NCBI GenBank assembly: GCA_033296885.1
Contig: MU863877.1
Span: forward strand, 496,001 to 560,000
DNA length: 64,000 nt
DNA from: Triangularia verruculosa
Lineage: Eukaryota > Ascomycota > Sordariomycetes > Sordariales > Podosporaceae
Reading direction: 5' to 3'
Each line of letters starts with the position of its first letter. Within the stretch, counting starts at the first letter, position 1. The position numbers and the translations under genes are program-made. A model generated the notes under the pieces. The model was not told the DNA's origin. It searched no databases and saw only the letters and a list, made by a program, of their open reading frames with translations. This document shows, one piece after another, positions 22,805 to 33,373 of the stretch.

Positions 22805-23680
22805 GGTGGTGCCGGCTTTCAACCTCAACGAACTGTCCAGCGTCCACCTCGTTAGCCTTTTGTTGGGGAAACCCACGGCAAGTCTCTGTCCTTACCTGGA
22901 GTCACGAGCGTGCCGACTGCAGGGCTTGAGCTTCACGGAAACAGCGGGCTGTGGAACTGGCTGACGATGGAGTTTGTGGTTTGTCGAGGCTAAATGTAGT
23001 GTAAAGTACTGTGACAAAAGAATGCGGAGAGTAGCAATGTGGATGGTAAACGAATGTTGAACTGCTGAACTGTCTAGCGATGGAAAATGGTTGTGGGAGG
23101 AAGAGTGAAGGTTGTGGGCCGGTCGGGTGCCCGTAAGATATTCTGCTTCTGCGGTGCTGTACAAAGCACCTTCCTCCGGTCTTCGAAGTGCAGGAGCTGG
23201 GACTAGGCGCTTTCAAGATCGAAAGATGCAAGGTGTTTAGACCTGTTCAGCTGGAAAGTGATGTTGAGCCAGGAGCGGAAAGGACTTTCATGAGCGACCA
23301 GGTTCGAAGTTGTTGGGTAAGAGGTGGCCGTTCCACAACTACCTAGAATAGACATCTTTCATGGCAGTAGCAGCTGAGCCCCCGCCCAGATGGCCCCTTG
23401 AAAGATATTTGTCATGTGTTATTTTCTTGTCGAGAGCATGGGGGAAACAGTAGGACAGCGAGAGAAACCAGAGCATATCCAAATACAACCCGGACACACC
23501 CAGCCACTGTACACAGATTCTATTGTTTTTTTTTATATTTGTACAAGTACACCCACTACCAACCCCTTCCCCTTATTTTTCTCTATCAGGGTGAAGACAT
23601 GGTATCATCCAGAATTTCCCCCTTTTGATTCCACCATATTATACACATTTTCCCAAACCCCACTATCTTGCAACATCCTT
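22805..23680. other. Intergenic, no gene seen
   Basis: Upstream of the interrupted gene and downstream of the mitoribosomal gene. Only short frames occur; a pyrimidine-rich stretch begins near 23520. Confidence 0.55.
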
Positions 23681-24741
23681 CTATTGCTTGGTAAATCTCG
23701 CCTCAGGAAAAGCCAACTTCTCCACCACGTTCCAATCAACATGCTCCCACCACTTCTCTGCATACACCTCCTTACCACTCTTCGCATTCTCCGCCTCCCC
23801 TTCACCTTCACCCCCCTCCGCAGCAGCCTTCGTCTGGCTCAGCACACTCTTCGGCGCACCCCCAAACCCATACTCAAACAGCCACACATGCTCCCACGTA
23901 TTCAAGCACAGCACCGGCTCCAACGCCACTCCCCCCGGGGCAAAATCCTCCTTTCTAAAATTCGACGCACTCCTCCCCGCACCCATCACACTGTGCTCCA
24001 AGTAGTTCTTGCCCGCCTGGAGACCCTTCTCCGTGGAAACACCGATATCAGTGGCAGTGTTGAGGCTCTGCTTGCGCCAGTGAGCACCGGGGTATGGGGA
24101 GCCGGAGAGGTAGGTCGTGAGGACACGGAAACCTTGTTTCTGGAGGGGTCTGTCGGTGCGGACGAGCCAGACGAAGCCGGGGCCGAACATGGCGGTTGCT
24201 GTGTTGACCATCAGCTCGCGGAGGGCTTCGAGCGAGCCGAAGGAGTTGATCAGGGCGGACTTGAGCGTGTCGGGCATTTTCTCGGCTTCGGTGGGCTTGG
24301 GGGAGAGGCACTTGAAGAAGAAGTGGTTGTTGTGCGCCATGGAGGCGTAGTTGAAGGTGGCGGCCTGAAGGGGGTCGCGGGCGGTCTGGAGGACAACGTC
24401 TTTGAGCTGGAGGCTGTCGTAGTTGGTTTCTATATCTCAAGGTTAGTAATCAGGGTCCTGAGGCGGGATAGTAGACAGAAAGACTTGCCAGCAGCAAGAC
24501 GGTTCAAGTTGGTGAGAACATGGGTTTGGTAGTAGTCCCAGGCGGTTGTGAAGGCAATTGGTGAGAGGAAACCGTCGATCGATCGGTATTTGTGTCCGTC
24601 TTTGCCCTCCTGCTCCGGGATGTTCTCGAGTGGTGGGATGCTGTGGTATGACCTGTAGGCGAGTGGGAGCTGGGTCATGGACGACCGGGCGGGAATGGCG
24701 AAGGGCGAGGCCCGCGGTATCCTTAACCTTGGGCGGAGCAT
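23681..24741 (-). CDS. Mitochondrial small-subunit ribosomal protein with Fe/Mn-SOD fold (mS42/mS43 type)
   Basis: Two exons, 24741-24489 and 24429-23681, give 333 aa. The N-terminus (MLRPRLRIPRASPFAIPARSS) is a clear mitochondrial presequence. The body keeps the layout of Fe/Mn superoxide dismutase: a helical N-terminal part with AATFNYASMAHNNHFFFK, then FGSLEALRELMVNTATAMFGPGFVWLV and a C-terminal WEHVWLFEYGFGG block. The metal ligands of true SODs are not conserved in pattern, as in the fungal mitoribosomal relatives Rsm26 (mS42) and Mrp1 (mS43). I cannot tell which of the two this is without alignment. The 59-nt intron has a GC donor (CTG|GCAAGT); the phase excludes the nearby GT. The role is structural, in the mitochondrial 37S subunit. 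Confidence 0.85.
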
Positions 24742-25508
24742 GGTGAGTGTGTGTTGTGTGAAGTGGTGGAATGAGGGAGGTTCTCGGAGTGCGGTAGTCC
24801 TGCCTCGCCGTTGTCGCTATCGCCAATGGCCAATGCTTGCAATCGAGGCTCACTTGGGAACTTTTTTCAGATGCACGCCCGGCACGGAGCGGCTTTTGCC
24901 TGATTGGCCAGGCACCTTTGCAGGGTCAGAGGTCAGAAGGTGTACAACCCTAACCCTCTACTTGTTGGGCTTGACATTGGAATAGAGAAGACTTCATGAG
25001 GTGGTCTCATTGGCAGGAAACGACTATTTTGATTGTGTATCTTGATCTCATGTAGTAGTTGAACTTCAACCGTACTATGAGACTGGACGGATGACCCTCT
25101 TCACTCCGTGTAAGTGAATTTAGTCATTCCAACCGGCCCTGGTCGAGCCAAGCATTGGACCACCAACACATCATCTTCACCATACTTCTTTCTTGACTTG
25201 TTCTTGAAACCTCTTTGATTTCCAAAACTATTTCTGATATTTCCATAAATGAACCATGATGCTCATGACTTAGAAAATTTATTTACCCATTGAAAGCCCG
25301 CCTTACGCAATCCCACAAAACCCAATTAGAAGACAAGAAATAATGCCTAGATGCAAGGGGACGAATGATTCATGAAACAACGGAATTCCCCCAACCAATT
25401 GTTTAAACACCGATGCCAGAAAAATCCCACGCTGAAAAGATGCAAAAACAAGACCCAACGCTTCCGTGGTATAAATGTACAGGTTTCGCTCTTCCGCCAT
25501 GAGGCTGA
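24742..25508. other. Intergenic, no gene seen
   Basis: Upstream region of the mitoribosomal gene and 3' flank of the next minus-strand gene. Short frames only. Confidence 0.6.
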
Positions 25509-26720
25509 TCAGATATCATCCTCCACCATGCTCAACACATCAAGTTCAGTCTTGACCATCCTCTCAAACTCCTCCCGATCAATCCCCGCAGATCTGGAAA
25601 GTAGGAACAAACTCCGGATGCTCCGAGAAACGTGCTGCTTGACACCAAACTCACTCTGCTCGCGGCGTTCAGCGCTCTCCTCCAGTTTGGCCACTGTCAA
25701 CGACCCGTTTGAGCTGGCACTGGAGGCAGGGCGGGGGTGAAGAAGATTTGCAGACCTCTCCTCGTCCTCTTGAGACCGAGTTGAGTGCACAGAGGGAGAT
25801 TTTGGTGGCTCCAGTGTCCAGGACCCAGTGGTCTCATTGAGACCACCGCTATCACGGGAGCCAGCTGGTCTACCCAAGCCCAGCGGTGGAGCAGTCTCGA
25901 TGTGCTCAGCCTCCTCGTCGGGATCATGGGGATCCATCGCAGGCTGAACATCGTCATACTGGGCGTAATAAGCGTCTTCAGCAGACTGTGTACGCTCGAT
26001 TTCCGGTTGCCCAGGGCGCATCGACTGTGGTGCTGGGGATTGCTTCACGGCCGGTGTTCTGGCGGGTGTTGCGTCATAGCGAGCCCAGTAGTCATCGTCG
26101 TCGTCCTCCCCCTCCTGGTGGTCTGCCACCTTTGTGTTCACAGCCACCGCGACGCCTCGAGTACCGTTGGTGCTGGGCTGTCTGATTCCTCCCGCCTTGG
26201 TCGCCGCGAACGTCGTCTCGGCTTCACTGAGTTCCCTGAATCCACCAAACGCCGTCAGAGGCGAGGGGTTGCTGGCCGTTCCAACCTCGCCAACTCTCCA
26301 TCCGCTCGGTCCTCCCTCGCCGTCGGCATCATTTATGCAGTATACGAGACGGACGAACAGGTCGAAATCTTCGATGACGACAAGTGTCTGCAGGGTCTCC
26401 TCGTCTAATCTCTTGTATCTGATCTCGACATTGTAGTCCCAGTCCAACTCGATCTCTCCAGAGACTGGGTGAGGTTCCAGACTACCGCTTTGCGCGATGC
26501 TGGTCAACTTGGACACCTTGGCAGTATCATATGTCAAAAGTCTGATCCACGGCTCTTGGCTGGCTTCTGACATGAGCTTCACCCGCTGTCTGAGGATCGG
26601 AGAGAGGAGTGGGAGGACAGTGCTGGGGGGCTGAGTTGAGACTGATGCTCCCGGGAGAGCCGAGAGGAGAGGTGTTACAAGCCTGCCGAAGTCTGGCGGC
26701 GAGATTTGTTGTGAAGTCAT
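25509..26720 (-). CDS. Conserved-looking protein of unknown function, 403 aa
   Basis: Single exon starting MTSQQISPPDFGRLVTPLL. The first ~130 residues look folded: a Pro/Leu-rich helical start, then a segment with WIRLLTYD, GEIELDWDYNVEIRYKRLDEETLQTLVVIEDFDLFVRLVYC. The middle (~170-340) is low-complexity and acidic, with DDDDDYWARYD and a related EDAYYAQYDDV further on. The C-terminal ~60 residues again look structured (REQSEFGVKQHVSRSIRSLFLLSRSAG and a helical end closing with VEDDI). No membrane segment, signal peptide or known motif is visible. Uninterrupted length and codon use make it a real gene. The paired Tyr/Asp-rich YW-A-YD motifs could be short protein-binding sites; the function is unknown. 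Confidence 0.8.
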   Translation of the reverse strand: MTSQQISPPDFGRLVTPLLSALPGASVSTQPPSTVLPLLSPILRQRVKLMSEASQEPWIRLLTYDTAKVSKLTSIAQSGSLEPHPVSGEIELDWDYNVEIRYKRLDEETLQTLVVIEDFDLFVRLVYCINDADGEGGPSGWRVGEVGTASNPSPLTAFGGFRELSEAETTFAATKAGGIRQPSTNGTRGVAVAVNTKVADHQEGEDDDDDYWARYDATPARTPAVKQSPAPQSMRPGQPEIERTQSAEDAYYAQYDDVQPAMDPHDPDEEAEHIETAPPLGLGRPAGSRDSGGLNETTGSWTLEPPKSPSVHSTRSQEDEERSANLLHPRPASSASSNGSLTVAKLEESAERREQSEFGVKQHVSRSIRSLFLLSRSAGIDREEFERMVKTELDVLSMVEDDI

Positions 26721-28150
26721 CCTGGTGGTAGTTGATGTGGTTGTTTGGTGGAAGAGCTAAGAGCTGAAGATGGATAGGTGGATAGAGGAGTTGGTAGTAA
26801 GATGATGGCGGAGATGAGAGTGGGACTGAGCTTGATCTTGTACAAAAGAAGACAGCAAGATAGAAGAGGAAGGTCGTTCTATATGAAGGCTCCAGGGGCA
26901 GTGCCAGAATGTCTCATACGCAGGGCAGATGTAAAACAAGATCACATGCCGCTAACTCCGTCATGCAGATGTAGGTAGGTAGGAAGTAGAGTTGAGTCGA
27001 CGACTGTCTGCAGCAAGCACTGAACAGCACGGAATGTTTGGGCGGCGGATGGGCAACAAGGCGAAAGACCTTGCAGAGATGTGGCTAGCAGTAGTGTGCA
27101 GGAGGAGGGACGACGTCTTGATATCTGGTCAAATCGGCCGAGCTTCCCGTGTCCCTTTGGGTTTCACGAAGCCATGTCTGAGAGGTCCAGAACCCCACCC
27201 GACTCTCTCAGACGGGGACGGAGGAACGGCGTGCATCTCGACCTCTCACTCTCTGATGCAACAGCGCCCTTCCGTGTGGCCGCTGACCCGCAAGACTTCA
27301 GGGCATTCCAGCCAAATCTGAGTGGGTCCCGCCGCTAAGCTGCGATTCGGGCGGATGGAACCAATCAGAGGTCGCCTTATTGCACCCCGTGCTGCTGTAT
27401 CGGCGGAGCCCATTCTCGGGCACCTTCCCCGCGACCGCTGGCCCCAGTGCCAGAAAATTGCCGACACTGCGCCGGCTCGCGGTGGAATGGCTGCCGATGG
27501 ACGAGCGAGGGGGGCTCGGCATGTCGGATGCAGATAAGACGCCTCTTTGCTTCTGTTCTCGGATCCCCTGGATTTTGTGATCCTCCTCCATCTTCACAGC
27601 TGGCCCAGGTCCTCAGTCGTTGCCATCCACGTTGAGTCCACAGACCAGAGTGATACAGGCGCACAGTATGGCTTGGACTGGTGATTTGGTCAAGACCAGG
27701 AGGTCTAGGCAAACGGCTTGTTCCGTGCGCCCTCACACTCACCAGCAAAAAAAAAGTTAAAGCCCCTTGCAGATCAACTGACAGCAATGTCGTCACTGTC
27801 TGATATCTTCAAGTGCAAGGTCCAAAAATACACCACACCAGACAACGGCCGCGATAAGCCGCGCTCCAATGTATGAGGACATGGGATTTCTGCAGCAGCA
27901 TCTCCAGACATACACGCAATCGCTGCTAGAGCTAGCTGCGCATACAGCTTTTGCCTGAGCTAGGTACAGCTGCAACTTTAGTCGAGCTTCCCCAAACTTT
28001 CTCTAAGAACAGACACCGGACGGACCAAAATAAAGAGGCACGAGAAAGCTTGTTTGCCAGTGTGTGCAGCATCCCTGCGTCGCCCAACCACTCTAATACT
28101 AGCTCGATATTTCTTCAACTGACGACGCCTTCGTCACCACAACTGAATGA
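26721..28150. other. Intergenic between divergent genes, no supported gene
   Basis: About 1.4 kb with overlapping frames up to 139 codons, mostly Arg/Ser-rich and unrecognised. It probably contains the promoters of the flanking divergent genes. Confidence 0.55.
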
Positions 28151-29197
28151 ATGTCAGCCCAATCAGGCGACCGCCTCAAAGATGAGGGTACCCGCCTCCA
28201 GGTGACCGCCGCCGGCGCCACAGCCGGTGTGGTCTCTCGGTATGTTCCCCCACCCCCACCCTCTCAACCCAAGTTTTGTACAAACCCCACTCTAACACTC
28301 ACTGTGAATAGCTTCGTCATCGCCCCCCTAGACGTGGTCAAAATCCGCCTGCAGCTCCAAACCCACTCCCTCTCAGACCCCCTCTCCACCCGCAACCTCC
28401 ACGGCTCCCCCGTCTACAAGGGCACCCTCCCCACCCTCCTCTCCATCTTTCGGTCAGAAGGCATCACCGGGCTATGGAAGGGCAACCTCCCAGCCGAACT
28501 CCTGTATCTCTGCTACTTCGCAGTCCAATTCACCGCCTACCGACAAACCACCCTCCTCCTGCACTCCACCTTCGGCGAAAGCACCCTTCCCCCATCAGTT
28601 GAATCCTTCATCTCCGGCGCTGTAGCCGGCGGGACAGGAACAGCAGCAACCTACCCCCTCGACCTCCTCCGCACCCGGTTCGCAGCCCAGGGCAATGATA
28701 GGGTATACAATGGCTTCCTCCCCGCCATCAAACAAATCCACAATCAAGAGGGGTACAAGGGTTTCTTCCGGGGGCTAGCGCCTGCGCTGGGGCAGATTAT
28801 ACCCTTCATGGGAACCTTTTTCACCGTGTACGAGGTGCTGAGACCGAAGCTGTCAAAGTTGGAGCTGCCGTATAGCTCCGGAGGTGCCCTTGCAGGGACA
28901 ATCGCCTCCGTCACGGCCAAAACGATAACGTTCCCGCTGGATCTGGTCAGGAAAAGGATACAAGTCCAGGGGCCGACGAGGGGGAGGTATATACACAAGA
29001 ATATACCAGAGTACACACACGGGACGTTTGGCACGATCAAGCAGATTCTTGGGAGGGAGGGGATAAGGGGGCTGTATAGAGGGTTGACGGTGAGTTTGCT
29101 GAAAGCCGCGCCGGCGAGCGCCGTGACGATGTGGACTTATGAACGGGCTTTGAAGTTTTATGGGAGTTTGGGGGAAAAAACCGTAAAGGGCATATGA
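28151..29197 (+). CDS. TPC1: Mitochondrial thiamine pyrophosphate carrier TPC1
   Basis: Inner-membrane carrier of the SLC25 family, most like Tpc1, which brings thiamine pyrophosphate into the matrix. Exons 28151-28239 and 28312-29197 give 324 aa, the usual length. Three carrier repeats are visible, each with its signature: APLDVVKIRLQLQ, then YPLDLLRTRFAAQ, then FPLDLVRKRIQVQ, each followed ~25 residues later by a G-x-x-G-L-[YW]-[KR]-G type turn (EGITGLWKGNL, EGYKGFFRGLAP, EGIRGLYRGLT). The 72-nt intron (GTATGT...AATAG) is a multiple of three and contains no stop, so unspliced RNA would still read through. The splice is preferred because it rebuilds the first repeat (RFVIAPLDVVK). The TPP substrate is inferred from overall resemblance. 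Confidence 0.88.
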   Translation: MSAQSGDRLKDEGTRLQVTAAGATAGVVSRYVPPPPPSQPKFCTNPTLTLTVNSFVIAPLDVVKIRLQLQTHSLSDPLSTRNLHGSPVYKGTLPTLLSIFRSEGITGLWKGNLPAELLYLCYFAVQFTAYRQTTLLLHSTFGESTLPPSVESFISGAVAGGTGTAATYPLDLLRTRFAAQGNDRVYNGFLPAIKQIHNQEGYKGFFRGLAPALGQIIPFMGTFFTVYEVLRPKLSKLELPYSSGGALAGTIASVTAKTITFPLDLVRKRIQVQGPTRGRYIHKNIPEYTHGTFGTIKQILGREGIRGLYRGLTVSLLKAAPASAVTMWTYERALKFYGSLGEKTVKGI

Positions 29198-29581
29198 ATA
29201 GCGCGGAGATACATGGAGGATAAGAAAACGGGACATATAAAACGGCATATAGGATAGATAAAACTGTAGCATAAGAAACACACATCACCACTTTTAGAGA
29301 CATAAACTTAATGCCAAAACATATCTTTGGACAAGTAAAACGAAAATAGTATAATTCTATCCCCAGCCCAGTTTTCCTTTTTGAAAAATGGCAAAGGCTT
29401 TCTACGTATTGATACAAGAGGGATTTTTTCCAGCTACCGCCGCCCCATTCCTCCCGGGGGCCGGTACAGATATCCTTTTTCCCACCACCTTTTTCTTTCC
29501 TTTTCTATCCTCACAACACCCTCCACCACCACACTCCTATCCTTCTCCCAAGTCAAAAACCCAGTCGCGGAATTTGGAATT
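29198..29581. other. Convergent 3' region, no gene seen
   Basis: Shared 3' flank of TPC1 and the MIC26/27-type gene. No supported gene. Confidence 0.6.
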
Positions 29582-30508
29582 TTATTTCCCCTTCCTAACC
29601 CACCCCTCAACAGCTTCTCTAACCTCCCTCACACCCTCCTCAATCTTCCTCTGCGCCAACTCAGCATGCACCTTGCCCATGTACACCCCCTTCTCGACAC
29701 TCTCCCTCACCTGCAGATGCGCCTCCGCCACAGCAGGGACCTTCTTCTCGTAGTACCAAAGCAATTCAGACACATTGTTCATGGTAACAGGCAAAACCGT
29801 CCAGGCGGCAGTGATACCGAGGGCCAAGGGGGTGGCGGTGCGGAGGAGGACGTTGCGGTTCCGGGCAATGATGGAGCCTGCCATGCCAGCGACCAAGACG
29901 TAGATGGCGCCGGGCATGAGCTTCTCGCCCGAGGCGCGGTCGGGGGCGAGGTTGGAGATGGTCGTGGTGAAGGACTGCTCGAGGTCGAAGGCGCGGGAGA
30001 GGGAGGAGTTGACGGCGTCTTCGAGGGTGCAGGAGTGGTGGTAGAGGTAGAGGCGGGCGGAGCGGATGTGGGAGGCTAGGAGGTCGGTTGGGGTTTCTTT
30101 CTTGACCGAGGGGGTCTCGGGGAGGGTGATGAGGGATGTTGAGGGGGCTGGCTCAACGGCTTTTGTTTGGGGAGAGGGGGGGGGAGGAGGAGGGAGGGTC
30201 TTGGAGGTGGAGATGAGGTCGTCGAGGTCGTCGTCGTAGATTGGTTTTCTGGGCTGTGGAGGAAACAGTTAGTGGGGTGGTGGTGAGGTTGGGTAGCGAA
30301 AGTGGGAGGACGTACAAACTGACGGCCGTTGGGAGACTCGGCGTGGGCGACGGCGGGGGAGAAGGCGATGCTGCCGACGAGGACGGCGGCCGTCAATGGC
30401 GCGGCTCGCTGGGTGGGAGAGGCATGTTAGTGAGTGTAAATATGTATATATGACGCTAGAAGCAAGCAGAGGGAAGCATACCCGTTGGAATAGTAGTCTG
30501 GCGGCCAT
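29582..30508 (-). CDS. MICOS complex subunit, MIC26/MIC27 (apolipoprotein O) type
   Basis: Inner-membrane protein that helps form crista junctions. Three exons on the minus strand: 30508-30482, 30408-30316 and 30253-29582, all phase 0, giving 263 aa. The very short first exon encodes MAARLLFQR; the second continues the presequence with a hydrophobic stretch (PLTAAVLVGSIAFSPAVAHA). The third has a Pro-rich linker (LPPPPPPSPQ), a helical region with SARLYLYHHSCTLEDAV, and the conserved membrane part EKLMPGAIYVLVAGMAGSI followed by PLALGITAAWTVLPVTM, then a helical tail. For exon 3, only the acceptor at 30254 keeps the frame; a second AG five bases further would break it. Fungi may have one or two paralogues, so MIC26 versus MIC27 is open. 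It diverges from OCT1 across ~495 bp. Confidence 0.82.
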
Positions 30509-31003
30509 GGTGTCGACCCAATTGGTTTTTTCTCCCTTGCGACGAGAGGAAAAGAGGAGGTTTGAAATGTGCCCGGAAGCTGCGCCGGCGGTGGTTTGTG
30601 GTCGAGGGAAGCACAAAGTTCAAAACGACCGGGATTTGGGAACCTGGAAGTTGCAATCCCGCCAAGGCAAACGTTCAAGGGCAGATCAGATGCGGGTGCG
30701 GCTATTTCCGGGATCTCGGAATTTCTAGCTTGCCATTTTTTGGCGGCTCTGCCATCCCACTTCGACAACGCGCCAAACCCCTGTAACTACTCGTGTACCT
30801 GCCCGGAGAGCTTCGAAAACGGTTGGATCGCATCGAGGAGGGAAAGAGGAGGAAGAGGATATAGGTGGTGTCCGGCTGCGGTAGTCCAGCGATGACTGGG
30901 CGCGGTTGAGTGCACCTTCAACTTGCAAGCACCCCTCCACTCGTTCACACCAATGCCGAGCTAAGGACAAAGCTCTCGAGCACCCTTGTCAACCGCCGCC
31001 GCC
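30509..31003. other. Bidirectional promoter region of MIC26/27-type gene and OCT1
   Basis: About 495 bp separate the two divergent start codons. No gene is seen between them. Confidence 0.5.
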
Positions 31004-33373
31004 ATGTTGAAATCGATACAGTCGCAGCTATTGCGGTCGACCCGGTCGAGGCGCCCAATATGTTCGGGGTGTCTCCTGCAGACCAGGCGACGATGGCTCT
31101 CGCTCGATGCGCAGGACCCGGCGTCTGGCTTCCTTCACACCGCGCCGAAGGGCTATGAGCGGCATGACGATCTGCTGCTTCGAGATATATTCGATTCCTC
31201 ATCACATTGGAAGCAGTTTACGCAACCGCCATATATCAACAAGCCGTCCGGTCTCTTTAGGAATCAATATCTCCGAACCCCTGGCGGCTTCATGACGTTT
31301 GCTGAGATCAGCTTGAAAAGAGCTCGGGCGACAGTGGAAAGGATATTGGCGGCTAGGACGGTCGAGGAGTATCGGGGCATCGTGCGCCAGCTTGATCGGC
31401 TGAGCGATATTCTCTGTCGAGTACTGGACATGTGCGATTTCGTTCGTGTTACACACCCGGATCTTTTGACGCAGCGCAGCGCCGACGATGCCTGGGAGTA
31501 TGTCTATCAGTACTTGAACGAGCTCAACACCATGACTGGTTTATACGATCAGTTGGTGAAGGCCATGTCGAATCCAGAGGTTACGTCGGTATGGTCGGAG
31601 GAGGAAATGGCTGTTGCGGAGGTGCTGAGGCTGGATTTCACCAAGTCCGCCGTCAACCTGGGCCAGAAGCAACGAGATCGCTTCGTATGGCTGTCATCGC
31701 AAATCAGCACGTTTGGTTCTCGGTTCGTCCAAGGAGCGACGCCAGAATACCCAGAGATTACACTGCCGAGCAGCAAGCTCATGGGAATGGATCCAGTACA
31801 GGTTAGGGAGGTGACTCGGTTTGGCCAGACTAGGCTGGAAACGCTGGGCCCAAAGGCGACATTGGCGTTGCGGACGGTGAAGGACCCCGAGGTCAGGCGT
31901 GTTCTCTACCATGCCTCTCGCACTGCATCTAGCCGAACCGTGGCCGTGCTAGAGCATATGGTCAAGTTAAGAGGCGAGCTCGCCGATCTCTCGGGCTTCG
32001 AGAGCTATGGTCATCTGGTTCTTCGCGACCGCATGATGGCCAAGAGCCCAGAGGCAGTGGAACAGTTCTTGCGTGCGCTTGCACATACCAATGGCCACAA
32101 GGCCAAAACGGAGTTGGCCGAGCTCCAAATGCGCAAAGAAAGGGAGATCGGAAAGTCGGAGGAGTTCTACCCTTGGGATAAGGACTACTACCAGGAGGCA
32201 GTCCGGCGCTCAGAGATGACGCCGACGCGATCAGACGACTTGTCCTGCTACTTCTCCCTTGGTGTCGTTATGCAGGGCCTCTCCAGACTCTTCACCAGAC
32301 TGTACGGCATCAGATTTGTGCCAACCCAGACCTTGCCTGGGGAGACATGGCACCCTGACGTGCGACGCCTTGATGTGGTGTCTGACACTGACGGCGTCGT
32401 AGCTGTTTTGTACTGCGATCTGTTTTACCGGCCCGACAAGTCGATGAACCCAGCTCACTTTACGCTCCGCTGCTCTCGCGAGATCTTACCAGAAGAAATG
32501 GACGAGGTTTGGCTTGAGAGCAAACATGATCCTCAAGCGCAGTCTTTCCCGACGCCAGAGCAAGCGGCGAACGATGGCATGATGTACTCGAAGCGTAGTG
32601 GCACGTTGATGCAGCTCCCGACCATCGCCCTTGTTTGTGACTTTCCCCAGGCCGCGAAGGACCAACCTGCTCTCCTGAACTTCTTTGAGTTAGAAACTCT
32701 CTTCCACGAGATGGGCCACGCCATCCACTCGATCTTGGCTCGGACAAGGTTTCAGAACGTGTCCGGTACACGGTGCGCCACCGACCTGGCAGAGCTGCCG
32801 TCCACTCTGATGGAATATTTCGCAGCCGATCCAGAGGTATTGGCATTGTTTGCTCGACACTACCAGACGAACGAGGCGCTCCCCTACAAGCTGGTTACAC
32901 GAAAGATCCATCAGGCTCGGAGATTCGAGGGCTTGGATACTGAAAATCAAATCGTCATGGCCATGTTGGACCAGAAGCTTCACTCCCCCGCAGCTAACCA
33001 GCCAGGATTTGACTCCACCAAGATCTTCCACCAGGTCCAAAGACAGTTCAGCAGCATTCAGCCAGACCCAGAGGACACGAGATGGCAGGGCTTTTTTGGG
33101 CATCTGTCTGGGTATGGAAGCACCTACTACAGCTATCTGTTTGACCGGGTGCTGGCCCAACGGGTTTGGGACGTTGTGTTCCGTTCTGGCGCCCAAGGTT
33201 CGGCGCTAGAAAGGGAGAACGGCGAGAGGCTGAAGGAGAGCCTTCTTAAGTGGGGCGGGGGACGAGATCCTTGGGCGTGCCTCTCTGACGTGCTGCAAGA
33301 TGAGAGATTGGCTGGCGGGGATGAGAAAGCCATGGCTTTGGTGGGCAGTTGGGGGGCGGGGAGCCATCAGTGA
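31004..33373 (+). CDS. OCT1: Mitochondrial intermediate peptidase OCT1
   Basis: Zinc metallopeptidase of the M3 family that removes the octapeptide left after MPP cleavage from some imported matrix proteins. Single exon, 789 aa, close to the usual fungal length. The N-terminus (MLKSIQSQLLRSTRSRRP) is a basic presequence. Family blocks include SGLFRNQYLRTPGGFMTFA, AELADLSGFESYGHLVLRDRM-type sequence mid-protein, and the catalytic site LFHEMGHAIHS (HExxH at about residues 567-571) with the third zinc ligand in ELPSTLMEYF. Downstream come FGHLSGYGSTYYSYLFDR and a closing GGRDPWACLSDVL block. The ATG at 31004 is the first in frame; the codons before it have no ATG start. All expected catalytic residues are present. 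Confidence 0.95.
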   Translation: MLKSIQSQLLRSTRSRRPICSGCLLQTRRRWLSLDAQDPASGFLHTAPKGYERHDDLLLRDIFDSSSHWKQFTQPPYINKPSGLFRNQYLRTPGGFMTFAEISLKRARATVERILAARTVEEYRGIVRQLDRLSDILCRVLDMCDFVRVTHPDLLTQRSADDAWEYVYQYLNELNTMTGLYDQLVKAMSNPEVTSVWSEEEMAVAEVLRLDFTKSAVNLGQKQRDRFVWLSSQISTFGSRFVQGATPEYPEITLPSSKLMGMDPVQVREVTRFGQTRLETLGPKATLALRTVKDPEVRRVLYHASRTASSRTVAVLEHMVKLRGELADLSGFESYGHLVLRDRMMAKSPEAVEQFLRALAHTNGHKAKTELAELQMRKEREIGKSEEFYPWDKDYYQEAVRRSEMTPTRSDDLSCYFSLGVVMQGLSRLFTRLYGIRFVPTQTLPGETWHPDVRRLDVVSDTDGVVAVLYCDLFYRPDKSMNPAHFTLRCSREILPEEMDEVWLESKHDPQAQSFPTPEQAANDGMMYSKRSGTLMQLPTIALVCDFPQAAKDQPALLNFFELETLFHEMGHAIHSILARTRFQNVSGTRCATDLAELPSTLMEYFAADPEVLALFARHYQTNEALPYKLVTRKIHQARRFEGLDTENQIVMAMLDQKLHSPAANQPGFDSTKIFHQVQRQFSSIQPDPEDTRWQGFFGHLSGYGSTYYSYLFDRVLAQRVWDVVFRSGAQGSALERENGERLKESLLKWGGGRDPWACLSDVLQDERLAGGDEKAMALVGSWGAGSHQ

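Noticed and set aside
23414..24532. 372-codon plus-strand frame
   Set aside because: It runs antisense to the mitoribosomal protein gene, whose presequence, SOD-type fold and splice are well supported.
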